A program made the translations under genes and the position numbers. Below are positions 43,652 to 52,745 of a stretch of 64,000 bases of DNA, one piece after another (position 1 is the first letter of the stretch; each line of letters opens with the position of its first letter). The DNA comes from Pedobacter cryoconitis (GTDB taxonomy: Bacteria > Bacteroidota > Bacteroidia > Sphingobacteriales > Sphingobacteriaceae), in NCBI RefSeq assembly GCF_003259615.1, contig NZ_QLLR01000026.1, positions 30,230 to 94,229 on the forward strand, read 5' to 3'. Below the pieces are notes generated by a model that was not told the origin of the DNA, made no database searches, and saw only the letters and a program-made list of their open reading frames with translations.

Positions 43652-45478
43652 ATGAAGACCTATTTTAGATTACTAACCTTTGCAAGGCCGATAGAAAAAT
43701 ACGCTATTCCTTATGCCCTGGTTACCATATTAGCTATCCTTTTTAATACAGTACTTTTTACCCTTCTGGGTCCGTTACTGGAAACACTTTTTGCCTCAAA
43801 AACAGCAGGTGCCAGTCAGACGATCATGGATAAAGTATCTTCATTTGACGTTATTGGACAAATCAACGGTTATATAAGCTATACCATTGAAACCTACGGG
43901 AAATTATATACTTTAAAAATTGTATGTGCGGCAATTGTAGCTTGTGTATTCCTTTCTAACTTATTCCGCTACCTCTCGCAGCGCTTCATGGAAGACCTGA
44001 GAGTACATACCTTGTTAAATTTGCGTAAAGCTGTTTTCAATAATGTGATGGATCTTCACCTTGGCTATTTCAGCAATGAAAAAAAAGGTGATATTATCTC
44101 AAAAGTGGCTTCAGATGTACAGGTAGTACAAGGCACAGTAACGAACACCCTGCAAGTGGTTTTTAAAGAACCTTTACAGCTACTGTTTTATATCGCCGTA
44201 TTATTATCAATTTCTTTAAAACTTACGCTGTTCTCCCTGCTTGTAATTCCGATTTCCGGATTTATTATCAGTAAGATCGTGAAAAGATTAAAGCAGCAGG
44301 CCAGAGAAGCTCACGAAAGCTTTGCAAGAATGATCGGCTTTCTGGATGAAGCCCTTGGCGGGATCAGGATTATTAAAGCCTTTAATGCAACCACCCGGAT
44401 TAAGGATAAGTTTCACAGCGAAAATGTGCTTTATTCTGACCTGAACAGAAAAATGGCCCGCAGGCAGCAATTAGCTTCTCCGGTATCTCAGACACTGGGT
44501 GTACTAGTCGTTGTATTTATCGTCCTGTATGGAGGAAGTATGATTTTGCAGAACCAGGGAGATCTTACCCCTTCAAAGTTCCTGGTATACATCGCTACAT
44601 TTTCACAGGTAATGCAACCTATTAAAGCACTGGCTGACTCATTTAGCTCTATTCACTCCGGATTAGCCGCTGGAGTAAGGGTATTAGGCCTGATCGACAC
44701 CAAACCAGAATTAACGGATGCTGAAAATCCTATACAAATACTAGATTTTAAAGATTCCATCCGTTTTGAGAATGTATATTTCAACTACGGTGAAAAAGAA
44801 ATATTAAGTAATGTTAGTTTCACCATTAAAAAAGGACAAAGCGTTGCTTTAGTTGGCCCTTCAGGTGGTGGAAAAAGCACATTGATAGATCTTATCCCAA
44901 GATTTTACGATCCAAAGGCCGGGAATATCTATTTCGATGACATCAACCTGAAAGACGTGGCTTTAAATAGCCTCAGACACCAGATGGGAACTGTTAACCA
45001 GGAGTCCATTCTTTTCAATGAAACTATTTTCAATAATATTGCTTTTGGTAAACCAGATGCGACAAGAGACGAAGTTATTGCTGCCGCTAAAATTGCTAAT
45101 GCCCATGATTTCATTCTGAATACAGAAAATGGTTATGAAACCAGTATTGGAGATCGGGGAAATAAACTATCCGGAGGACAGAAACAACGTATTTGTATCG
45201 CCCGGGCAGTATTAGCAAATCCACCTGTTATGCTGCTGGATGAAGCTACCTCAGCTTTGGACACCGAATCAGAGAAACTCGTTCAGGACGCACTAAACAG
45301 GTTAATGGAGAACAGAACGTCCATTATCATTGCGCACAGGCTAAGTACCATTCAGCATGCAGATATGATCCTGGTGGTTAATAATGGCCAGATCGTAGAA
45401 ACAGGCACGCACTCCACACTGATGAACCAGGACGGCGTATACAAAAGACTAATTAACATGCAGACTTTTGCAGAATAA
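43652..45478 (+). CDS. MsbA-type ABC exporter (fused permease and ATPase)
   Basis: 608 residues. A six-helix transmembrane domain (about 15-320) precedes the nucleotide-binding domain with Walker A GPSGGGKST (about 401-409), Q-loop VNQESILFN, signature LSGGQKQR (about 506-513) and Walker B VMLLDEAT. It probably flips lipid A core, or an undecaprenyl-linked glycan (PglK-like), across the inner membrane. Only transporter in the glycan locus, so it likely exports its product; the housekeeping MsbA role cannot be excluded. Confidence 0.93.
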   Translation: MKTYFRLLTFARPIEKYAIPYALVTILAILFNTVLFTLLGPLLETLFASKTAGASQTIMDKVSSFDVIGQINGYISYTIETYGKLYTLKIVCAAIVACVFLSNLFRYLSQRFMEDLRVHTLLNLRKAVFNNVMDLHLGYFSNEKKGDIISKVASDVQVVQGTVTNTLQVVFKEPLQLLFYIAVLLSISLKLTLFSLLVIPISGFIISKIVKRLKQQAREAHESFARMIGFLDEALGGIRIIKAFNATTRIKDKFHSENVLYSDLNRKMARRQQLASPVSQTLGVLVVVFIVLYGGSMILQNQGDLTPSKFLVYIATFSQVMQPIKALADSFSSIHSGLAAGVRVLGLIDTKPELTDAENPIQILDFKDSIRFENVYFNYGEKEILSNVSFTIKKGQSVALVGPSGGGKSTLIDLIPRFYDPKAGNIYFDDINLKDVALNSLRHQMGTVNQESILFNETIFNNIAFGKPDATRDEVIAAAKIANAHDFILNTENGYETSIGDRGNKLSGGQKQRICIARAVLANPPVMLLDEATSALDTESEKLVQDALNRLMENRTSIIIAHRLSTIQHADMILVVNNGQIVETGTHSTLMNQDGVYKRLINMQTFAE

Positions 45479-45490
45479 TCCTGCCTGTCC

Positions 45491-46213
45491 ATGAATAAAG
45501 TATCAATTATTATAGTCACTTACAATGCCGCAGCCGATCTGCAGCAATGCCTGGACAGCATTAAGGAACAAAATTATACGCCTTTGGAAGTGATCGTCGC
45601 AGACGGATTATCTCAGGACGAAACGGTAAAGATTCTGAAGCGGAACAGCGATATAGTTACTCACTGGATCAGCGAAAAAGATAGCGGGATATACAATGCG
45701 ATGAATAAGGCCCTAAAAATGATTACCGGGGATTGGGTATATTTTTTAGGCGCAGATGATATTGTTCTGCCTGATTTCTCCAGGATGTTAACTGAGCTGA
45801 AAGAACAAAACACCATCTATTATGGGAGCGTTCTTAAAGGCAAAAAGAAATATATGGGGTATTTAAATCCATATTTGCAGGCAAAAACCGGAATCTGTCA
45901 TCAGGCGATGATTTATCCAAAAATTGTATTTGATAAATATACCTTTGATGAACGTTACAGAATCGCTGCCGATCATCATCTGAATATGAGGTGCTGGGCT
46001 GATCCCGGCTTTCCTATTCAATTTGTTGATTATACCATCGCTGAATTTAACGAAACAGGTTTATCATCTTTATCCATTGATACGCTGTATGAAAAAGATA
46101 AAAGCAATTTAATATTAAAAAACTTTGGTCTGATCATCTGGATGCGGTTCCAGTTCAGAGAAGTAAAGTGGTGGCTATTTAACAGGCAGGCAGCAGACAA
46201 AACCCCATACTGA
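45491..46213 (+). CDS. Glycosyltransferase family 2
   Basis: 240 residues. VSIIIVTYNAAADLQQCLDSI at the N-terminus, DGLSQDETV, then SEKDSGIYNAMNKAL and GADDIVLPDF as the metal-binding motif. The middle CHQAMIYPK is common in WcaA-type enzymes. Twelve nt downstream of the ABC exporter, co-transcribed. Confidence 0.92.
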   Translation: MNKVSIIIVTYNAAADLQQCLDSIKEQNYTPLEVIVADGLSQDETVKILKRNSDIVTHWISEKDSGIYNAMNKALKMITGDWVYFLGADDIVLPDFSRMLTELKEQNTIYYGSVLKGKKKYMGYLNPYLQAKTGICHQAMIYPKIVFDKYTFDERYRIAADHHLNMRCWADPGFPIQFVDYTIAEFNETGLSSLSIDTLYEKDKSNLILKNFGLIIWMRFQFREVKWWLFNRQAADKTPY

Positions 46214-46241
46214 TTAAACAGATCGCATAAATTAAGCATAC

Positions 46242-47348
46242 ATGTCTAAAAAACTCAAAATACTCTATGATCCTCAAATGTTTGATAAACAAAACTACGG
46301 CGGTATCACAAGATATTTTGCAAATCTGATAACCGGTATTGAGAAAACCAGTAATTTCTGCGCAGAACTTCCTTTAGTTTATTCCACTAATTATTACATC
46401 CGTAACTTTCCTCAATTGCTCAACAGCGGGATTGGCAGCCTGTTTCTCAAAAAAACCTATAACAGAACCCGATGGAATCTCTTGTTATCAAAACGCACTA
46501 TAAAAAGATCGGATTTTGATATTTTTCATGCGACCTATTATAACCCGTATTTTTTAGAAAACCTGAAAAAGCCATTGGTCATTACCGTTCATGATATGAT
46601 TCATGAAAACTATCCTGAAATTTTCAATGATGCTGAAGAGGTAATCAGCCAGAAAAAAAAGACAATAGAAGCTGCCGACCTGATAATTGCCATCTCCATA
46701 TTTACAAAACAAGAACTTTTACGCCACTATCCACAGCTGGAAAGTAAGATAAGAGTGATTTATCACGGCTTACCCGATACAAAGACTGTTTCTGCAAATC
46801 AATCCCTTCCACAGCGGTACTTACTTTATGTTGGGGACAGATATACACCCTATAAAAACTTTGTGGCTATGGTCGAAGCTATTTCACCGCTGATAACCAG
46901 CGAAGAGAAGCTTCACCTGATTTGTGCTGGCGGGGGAGAATTTAATCCGGCGGAACTGGATTTACTGGCAAGAAATAATATACTGCAGTATACGACTCAA
47001 ATCAATGCGTCCGACGCTCAGATGGCGCAACTTTACAGGGACGCGTTACTGTTCATTTATCCATCCATAGAGGAGGGCTTTGGATTTCCTATACTGGAAG
47101 CTTTTAAAGCTGGATGTCCTGTTGCCTGCAGTAATACCTCTTGCTTACCAGAAGTAGGCGGTAATGCAGTGGGTTATTTTAATCCTGCAATTGTTTCTTC
47201 CATCAGGGAGACCGTGTCTGCCCTGATCAGCAATCCTGAAAAAAGGGAGGGGCTTGTTAACAACGGGTATGAGCAGCTTCAAAAATTTACTTTTCAAAAT
47301 TGTCTGGATCAAACCCTGGACTGTTATACTTCTTTAATTAAATCTTAA
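46242..47348 (+). CDS. Glycosyltransferase family 4
   Basis: 368 residues, GT-B fold. N-terminal half begins YDPQMFDKQNYGGITRYFANL; the C-terminal half has the nucleotide-sugar motif YPSIEEGFGFPILEAFKAGCPV (about 265-288). It is a retaining transferase similar to mannosyl- or rhamnosyltransferases of surface glycans. Its stop is directly followed by the next start codon. Confidence 0.93.
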   Translation: MSKKLKILYDPQMFDKQNYGGITRYFANLITGIEKTSNFCAELPLVYSTNYYIRNFPQLLNSGIGSLFLKKTYNRTRWNLLLSKRTIKRSDFDIFHATYYNPYFLENLKKPLVITVHDMIHENYPEIFNDAEEVISQKKKTIEAADLIIAISIFTKQELLRHYPQLESKIRVIYHGLPDTKTVSANQSLPQRYLLYVGDRYTPYKNFVAMVEAISPLITSEEKLHLICAGGGEFNPAELDLLARNNILQYTTQINASDAQMAQLYRDALLFIYPSIEEGFGFPILEAFKAGCPVACSNTSCLPEVGGNAVGYFNPAIVSSIRETVSALISNPEKREGLVNNGYEQLQKFTFQNCLDQTLDCYTSLIKS

Positions 47349-48164
47349 ATGACTCAGGAAATAGCTACCGTTATAGTACCTTTATATAAGGTCAAACTTG
47401 ATCCTCTTGAAGAAATTTCGCTTCAGCAATGCTTCAAGATGCTCTCCGGTTATAAAATCATTGCCATCAAGCCCCATAGTCTTAGTCTGAGTGCCTACAA
47501 CTTCAAGTTTGATGACGTGGTTTCGTTTGAGGATGAGTTTTTCAAGAATCCGGCAGGTTATAACAAGCTCATGCGGAATGCCTCTTTTTATGAGAAATTT
47601 CTGGCTTACAAATATATGCTGATCTATCAGCCTGATGTATTTGTATTCAGAGATGATTTACGCTACTGGTGCGAACAAGGGTACGATTATATCGGAGCTC
47701 CATGGCTTAGAGAAGCACCCTATCCTGATCTGATTAAAAAAATAAAAAATGAATTCCGGATTGCCCGTCATATCAAACAGAATGTTAAACAGCCAGGCAC
47801 TGATCTTCCGAGCGACATGCAGTTTGAAAACCGGGTGGGTAACGGCGGATTTTCTCTGCGCAATATCCAGAAATTCCATATTATTTGTATGGAAGATCAC
47901 CAGATGATAGATTTTTACAACAGCCGGCCTGAATACCATTTTGGTGAAGACGTATACTGGAGCCTGGAAGTAAACAGGAAAAGTAAAAGGCTGAATATTC
48001 CGGATTATAAAAAAGCCGCTCATTTCTCCTTTGAAAACAGCTGTGAACACGCATTGATAATCACCGGTGGGAAACTTCCTTTTGGCTGCCATGCATGGGA
48101 CAGAAATCTTAATTTCTGGCAGCCTATCCTCGAAAAAGAAGGTGTTGTATTTCCCTCTGCATAA
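47349..48164 (+). CDS. DUF5672 protein, putative glycosyltransferase
   Basis: 271 residues. The conserved block MLIYQPDVFVFRDDLRYWCEQGYDYIGAPW and NGGFSLRN marks the DUF5672 group found in glycan loci; it is likely a GT-A type transferase, but the activity is inferred. Zero-spacing behind the GT4 gene, so co-translated. Convergent with the next gene. Confidence 0.85.
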   Translation: MTQEIATVIVPLYKVKLDPLEEISLQQCFKMLSGYKIIAIKPHSLSLSAYNFKFDDVVSFEDEFFKNPAGYNKLMRNASFYEKFLAYKYMLIYQPDVFVFRDDLRYWCEQGYDYIGAPWLREAPYPDLIKKIKNEFRIARHIKQNVKQPGTDLPSDMQFENRVGNGGFSLRNIQKFHIICMEDHQMIDFYNSRPEYHFGEDVYWSLEVNRKSKRLNIPDYKKAAHFSFENSCEHALIITGGKLPFGCHAWDRNLNFWQPILEKEGVVFPSA

Positions 48165-48184
48165 TCATTATTTTAGTGCAGTTA

Positions 48185-49006
48185 TTATTTCAATAAGGCT
48201 GCATTAACTTCCATTTTATCGCAACCGTTCTCACAATAATAATTTCCATCATTTACGGTCTGCTGGTAAACTTTGTAATTGCTTTTTTCGCTGCCGCGGT
48301 CATTTATCTTGTGATAAATGTGGTAACAGATTGCGACCATTTTAATTTTCTTCTGAGTGATCCCAAGGTTAATAAAGCGGGCGCCCAGTTCTATATCCTC
48401 ATGTCCCCAGCCCGTTAAACCATTATTATACCCGTTCACTTTTAAGAAGTCCGCTTTCCAGAAAGCACAGTTGCACCCTTTAAAATTATTTGATCTTTTC
48501 CTTTTTGTCACAAAAAAAGATTTAACCAGGGGAAAACGGATAATATTGAACCCATTGTTAATACCTTTCGAAAAAGCCGAAATAAAGCCCAGGCTATTGC
48601 CATTCAGTAATTCCTTACTCTTATCTACCGTGAGAAGCCCTCTGCTACCCAGCACGTGATAACCCTGCTCAGCTGCGTTTAAATGATCTTCAATAAAGTG
48701 TTCTTCCAGAATAATATCACCATCTATCTGAACAATATAAGTTGATGCTGTACCCAGAACAGCCTGATTCAGGATAATCGTTTTCTGGAAACCATTATCT
48801 TCATGCCAAAAGTGTTTTACCGGTATATTAAAGCGCTTTGTATAGGACCGAATCAGATCATAGGTTTCTTTCCCCGAGCCATCATCTGCAATAACAATTT
48901 CATCGGGCAGTATGGTTTGTTTTAAAACACTCTCTAATACAAGTTTTAAAGCCTCTGGCCAGTTGTAGGTTGAAATAACCAGTGCTACAGAAATACGATC
49001 AGCCAT
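48185..49006 (-). CDS. Glycosyltransferase family 2 with galactosyltransferase-like C-terminus
   Basis: 273 residues. Begins SVALVISTYNWPEALKLVLESVLKQT, DDGSGKETYDL, then VQIDGDIIL as DXD and a C-terminal block WGHEDIELGARFINLGI like family GT7 C domains. Role in LOS or glycan outer-core assembly is likely. On the minus strand, opposite to most of the locus. Confidence 0.92.
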   Translation of the reverse strand: MADRISVALVISTYNWPEALKLVLESVLKQTILPDEIVIADDGSGKETYDLIRSYTKRFNIPVKHFWHEDNGFQKTIILNQAVLGTASTYIVQIDGDIILEEHFIEDHLNAAEQGYHVLGSRGLLTVDKSKELLNGNSLGFISAFSKGINNGFNIIRFPLVKSFFVTKRKRSNNFKGCNCAFWKADFLKVNGYNNGLTGWGHEDIELGARFINLGITQKKIKMVAICYHIYHKINDRGSEKSNYKVYQQTVNDGNYYCENGCDKMEVNAALLK

Positions 49007-49320
49007 TTAACTTAAGTCGTTGTTAATAATGATGAATTGAATCTGCTACTTAAAAGACTGCATTCATCGCTGTGATATAATAAATTACTGCAGTAATATC
49101 TTTTTCGGAATTACTATAGCAAAGGTAAGTTTTTAAACCCATTTAACTCTTAAAAATCCTATTCCGTAACAGGTACAGCTATCAGACAGACTGAAAAACC
49201 CCTGTTACAGCAAAACAAACTGCCCTAAATTTATTGCCCGAATTCAGGATGTAATTTATATTTTTGACTAGCAGACATCTGCCGGTCTAAATCCAGGCCA
49301 CTATACCGATTACTTTATTT
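49007..49320. other. Non-coding region with promoter box and palindrome
   Basis: No ORF of note. A minus-strand TACCTTTG box (49120-49127) and a perfect 14-bp palindrome ATTACTGCAGTAAT (49084-49097) lie upstream of the minus-strand GT2 gene; the palindrome would be in its leader. No promoter is recognised for the plus-strand gene at 49321. Confidence 0.55.
49120..49127 (-). promoter_or_regulatory. -7 box TACCTTTG upstream of GT2 gene
   Basis: Exact match to the best form of the -7 box, giving a leader of about 105 nt before ATG 49006. Confidence 0.5.
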
Positions 49321-50274
49321 ATGACTGATTATAAAACAAGCTCGCCAATATTATTTCTTATTTTCAACAGGCCGGATACCACGGCACAGGTTTTTAATGA
49401 AATCAGAAAGACGAGACCATCCAGGCTGTATATTGCTGCAGACGGGCCGAGAAAAGACCGGGCCGATGATCAGGTCCTCTGCCTTGAAACGCTGCAGGTT
49501 GCGGCGCAGATAGATTGGGAGTGCGATGTTAAAACGCTATATCGCAGCACCAACCTAGGCTGCAAAAATGCAATATCGTCTGCTATAGACTGGTTTTTTG
49601 AACAAGAGGAAGAAGGAATTATACTAGAAGACGATTGCCTGCCTTCAAACAGCTTTTTTTATTACTGCGATACGATGCTGGAAAGATACAGAACAGATAC
49701 ACGTATCAGGCATATTTCCGGCTGCAACCTGATGTTAGGCGACAAAAGGGGAAATGACAGTATTTTCTTTGTCAATCAAACGCATGTATGGGGCTGGGCA
49801 AGCTGGAAAAGGGTATGGAAAGATTACGATAAAGACCTTATAATGTACCAGTTGGAAGAAGTACATACACAACTGAGTAATATCTTTTCCACTCCGATGC
49901 TGGTTACTATGTGGGTCAATATTTTTAAAGACCTCAAGGCCGGCAAAATAGATACATGGGATTACCAGCTTGCATTCCTTAATTTTTTTAATAATGGCTT
50001 ATCAGTCATGCCAAATGTCAACCTGATTTCCAATATCGGATTCAGAGCGGATGCTACTCACACCGTAAACTCAAATAATAAATATTCAAATATCCCTTTA
50101 GAAGAGTTTAGTGAAGTCACCTATCCAAAGTATACCCTACCAGACAAGGAAGCTGATTATGCCGTACTAAACAGGGAGTTCGACCTGGAAGAACGCATCA
50201 GGAAACATAACCTGCTGAGGAGACGATTTAAAAGATGGATCAAAAGCCAATTCAAAAAAACTTCCAGAAGCTAA
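49321..50274 (+). CDS. GT-A fold glycosyltransferase (HlpA-like / GNT-I-like group)
   Basis: 317 residues. Begins SPILFLIFNRPDTTAQVFNEI, has YIAADGPRKDRADD, and GIILEDDCLPSNSFFYYCD as the EDD metal motif (about 103). THVWGWASWKRVW at about 156 is characteristic of the group annotated as nucleotide-diphospho-sugar or haemolytic protein HlpA-like. No haemolytic function should be inferred from that name. Confidence 0.88.
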   Translation: MTDYKTSSPILFLIFNRPDTTAQVFNEIRKTRPSRLYIAADGPRKDRADDQVLCLETLQVAAQIDWECDVKTLYRSTNLGCKNAISSAIDWFFEQEEEGIILEDDCLPSNSFFYYCDTMLERYRTDTRIRHISGCNLMLGDKRGNDSIFFVNQTHVWGWASWKRVWKDYDKDLIMYQLEEVHTQLSNIFSTPMLVTMWVNIFKDLKAGKIDTWDYQLAFLNFFNNGLSVMPNVNLISNIGFRADATHTVNSNNKYSNIPLEEFSEVTYPKYTLPDKEADYAVLNREFDLEERIRKHNLLRRRFKRWIKSQFKKTSRS

Positions 50275-50285
50275 CCGGAGCCTGT

Positions 50286-51137
50286 TTAGCCCCTTATTTG
50301 TTTCCATGTTCTGGACAGCAGCCCTTTCTTTTTAACAGGAGGAAGGGAAACTACTGCCCTTATCTCTGGCGAATTTAATATCTCATCAATTGTTCCCTTA
50401 ACAGCCAGTAATTCAGGCCACATTTCAGGAGTGAACGGATGAAAATTTCTGAGGCAATAACAATTAAACTCATCAACCGCATTCCACAGGTTGTAATAAC
50501 TTTCAATATCGAAATCAGGGCTATGTCCCCAGCTCCTTAACTTCAGTTTAATTTCTTCGGGGTTTCTTGCCCAGCTCTGGTGTAAAACCAAATCATCCCA
50601 ATACACATATTTATTACCTGATGTATTGTCTCTGGCCATATCATAGACTGGATTATTGGTCGCAAAACACAGGGTTTCTGTAGATTTGTTAACCACCAGA
50701 AAACCAGACGACACCTGCTTATACAAAGCCGCTACAGTACATTTTACAGTAGTTGGCTCAGTTGGTTTATAGTTTTCTAGTTTTTGTACAAAGGCACCAA
50801 AATCTACAAAATACTCATCAGAATCAATTTGAATATACCAGTCACATTGCCCCATTTTCTCAGCAAGCATGTTCCGCTCTCTGGTATCACAATTAATCTG
50901 TGACAGCTCAGGAATATAAAAGTTATCCTGATAAATAGTGATCTTATCGCCGGTATCAAAGGCTGATACCCAGTCCCAGAATTCATCTGGTATTACAAAA
51001 TCAACCCCAGACCAGGTTTTACGATCAATATCGACAGCAAAAATAATTTCTGAAACATGGTCATATACTCTGGGCAATGAGTTTTTCACAAACTCATAAT
51101 CATAGGCAATCAGGTATCCGGCTTTTATAACACTCAT
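50286..51137 (-). CDS. Putative glycosyltransferase, GT2-like, family uncertain
   Basis: 283 residues, no signal. AGYLIAYDYEFVKNSLPRVYD, then a MGQCDWYIQIDSDEYFVDF segment (about 107-125) with DSDE as a probable metal site. The C-terminal part is unlike family profiles I know. Convergent with the gene at 49321 and divergent from the GT4 gene. Confidence 0.7.
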   Translation of the reverse strand: MSVIKAGYLIAYDYEFVKNSLPRVYDHVSEIIFAVDIDRKTWSGVDFVIPDEFWDWVSAFDTGDKITIYQDNFYIPELSQINCDTRERNMLAEKMGQCDWYIQIDSDEYFVDFGAFVQKLENYKPTEPTTVKCTVAALYKQVSSGFLVVNKSTETLCFATNNPVYDMARDNTSGNKYVYWDDLVLHQSWARNPEEIKLKLRSWGHSPDFDIESYYNLWNAVDEFNCYCLRNFHPFTPEMWPELLAVKGTIDEILNSPEIRAVVSLPPVKKKGLLSRTWKQIRG

Positions 51138-51382
51138 TTAAAATTTGTATCTCTGATGAAATAATGCCGCAATTTCATCATTTAATTTAACTATTTAAAA
51201 CCTAAACAGGTAGTTCTCTTTCTTATGTAAATCAGGTTAATATTTCCTGGTAATAATCTTTTTAAAAAACGATAATTAAGAAAAAAAACATGAAATTAGC
51301 CACTTATTCTGGTTAATCCTTTAAAAGGATAAAAAAATATAGCTGCACAAAGTTGATCAGACAGCAATATCTTTTAAAAATT

Positions 51383-52618
51383 ATGCGTAAAATAAGAGTT
51401 ATCGAAGCCGTAAATCAATTGGGATTAGGCGGAACAGAATATGTACTTCAGCTTTTCAGCAAGTTCCTTAACAAAGAATATTTTGAAGTTACTGCAGTCG
51501 CTTTAAAAGAGGGCGGTGCCCGTGTTAAACTAATCGAAGACCTGGGTATTCAGGTAATTGTTCTTAACGGAGACCTGAACCAGCTGGCAGAGCTGCTGAA
51601 AGAAACCGATGTATTCCACTGGCACCATGGCGGTGAACTGCCTCATGATCTTTTCAGTGTAATCAATGCCAATAAGCCTAAAATCGTAATGCAGACAAAT
51701 GTATTCGGCTCATTCGATAATTCTCCTTTTTATCCTATTCTTGATTATGATCTCTATGTTTCTAAAATGATCCTGATTAGAAGAATGGAAAAAGATAAGA
51801 ATTTACCAGATAATTTCAGTTATAAAAGGAAAGTACTCCATAATCCGGTAGATGTAGATCATATCACCAGCCTTTTACCAACAGCCGCCCAGATTGCCAG
51901 TTTCAAACAGCAAAACAACCTGAAGAATACATTCATTGCCGGCCGGATAGGGAGAGCCGATGACCATAAGTTCGATACAATTACCCTGGATGCATTTGCA
52001 GAATTTGCGGCCAAAGTACCTGAAGCACGGTTTTTACTGGTAGGTGCTACTCCAAAAATGCGGGACCATGCAGAAAAGCTGGGAATCACCGACCGGCTTA
52101 TTATTTTCGAAAACACGAGTGATCTGCAGCAACTGCTAATCTATTATAAGGCTATGGATGTTTACATGGCCATCAGTGCTATTGGCGAAAGTTTTGGGAT
52201 GGTCATTGCAGAAGCTATGGTAGCCGGCATACCTGTAGTTACTGTAAGTACTAAAAAAAGAGACAATGCACAGGTAGAACTAGTAGACAATCACCACACT
52301 GGCCTGGTAGTCAGACACGATAAAAGAAAAATAGCCAATGCGCTCCGGCTGCTTTATAAAAATAAAGACTTCAGATTGAAATTAGCCGCTTCTTCCAGAC
52401 AAAAGGTACAGGAAGAATACAGAGCAAATGATATTGTGAGAAGTATGGAACTCCTGATATTCAAACATCTTGGAATGAACAGTCATGAACATGAAAAGCC
52501 GCTGTTCAAGGACTTTTCTACCGACCTTGTAAACGATTATATCAAAAGGTGCATTGACTTGCATGGAAGCCCTGAATTCTTGAAGAAACTACTATACCAG
52601 TTTAAAAAAGTACGGTAG
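51383..52618 (+). CDS. Glycosyltransferase family 4
   Basis: 411 residues from ATG 51383; the longer frame begins at TTG 51353 and adds non-conserved residues. N-terminal half: VIEAVNQLGLGGTEYVLQLFSKF. C-terminal half: GRIGRADDHKF and AIGESFGMVIAEAMVAGIPVV. A retaining GT-B enzyme. A 245-nt AT-rich gap precedes it, with no recognised promoter. Last gene of the glycan locus. Confidence 0.92.
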   Translation: MRKIRVIEAVNQLGLGGTEYVLQLFSKFLNKEYFEVTAVALKEGGARVKLIEDLGIQVIVLNGDLNQLAELLKETDVFHWHHGGELPHDLFSVINANKPKIVMQTNVFGSFDNSPFYPILDYDLYVSKMILIRRMEKDKNLPDNFSYKRKVLHNPVDVDHITSLLPTAAQIASFKQQNNLKNTFIAGRIGRADDHKFDTITLDAFAEFAAKVPEARFLLVGATPKMRDHAEKLGITDRLIIFENTSDLQQLLIYYKAMDVYMAISAIGESFGMVIAEAMVAGIPVVTVSTKKRDNAQVELVDNHHTGLVVRHDKRKIANALRLLYKNKDFRLKLAASSRQKVQEEYRANDIVRSMELLIFKHLGMNSHEHEKPLFKDFSTDLVNDYIKRCIDLHGSPEFLKKLLYQFKKVR

Positions 52619-52675
52619 TTGAAGCGGATAAATGCTATTTTATCCTTTCTTCAGCGATAGATTCATAACATAAAA

Positions 52676-52723
52676 AACACCCTGCTGATTCAAACCTTAA
52701 AAGGAATTGAACAGCAGGGTGTT
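52676..52723 (-). terminator. Terminator of the rimP-nusA-infB operon
   Basis: AACACCCTGCTG / CAGCAGGGTGTT with inner pairing TTCAA / TTGAA. On the minus strand it is followed by a T run, 23 nt beyond the infB stop. Confidence 0.85.
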
Positions 52724-52745
52724 CTGGTTATAAGGGTTTGAAAAC

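Noticed and set aside
49321..50274. Haemolysin
   Set aside because: The HlpA-like name is historical; the sequence has a GT-A transferase pattern and sits in a glycan locus.
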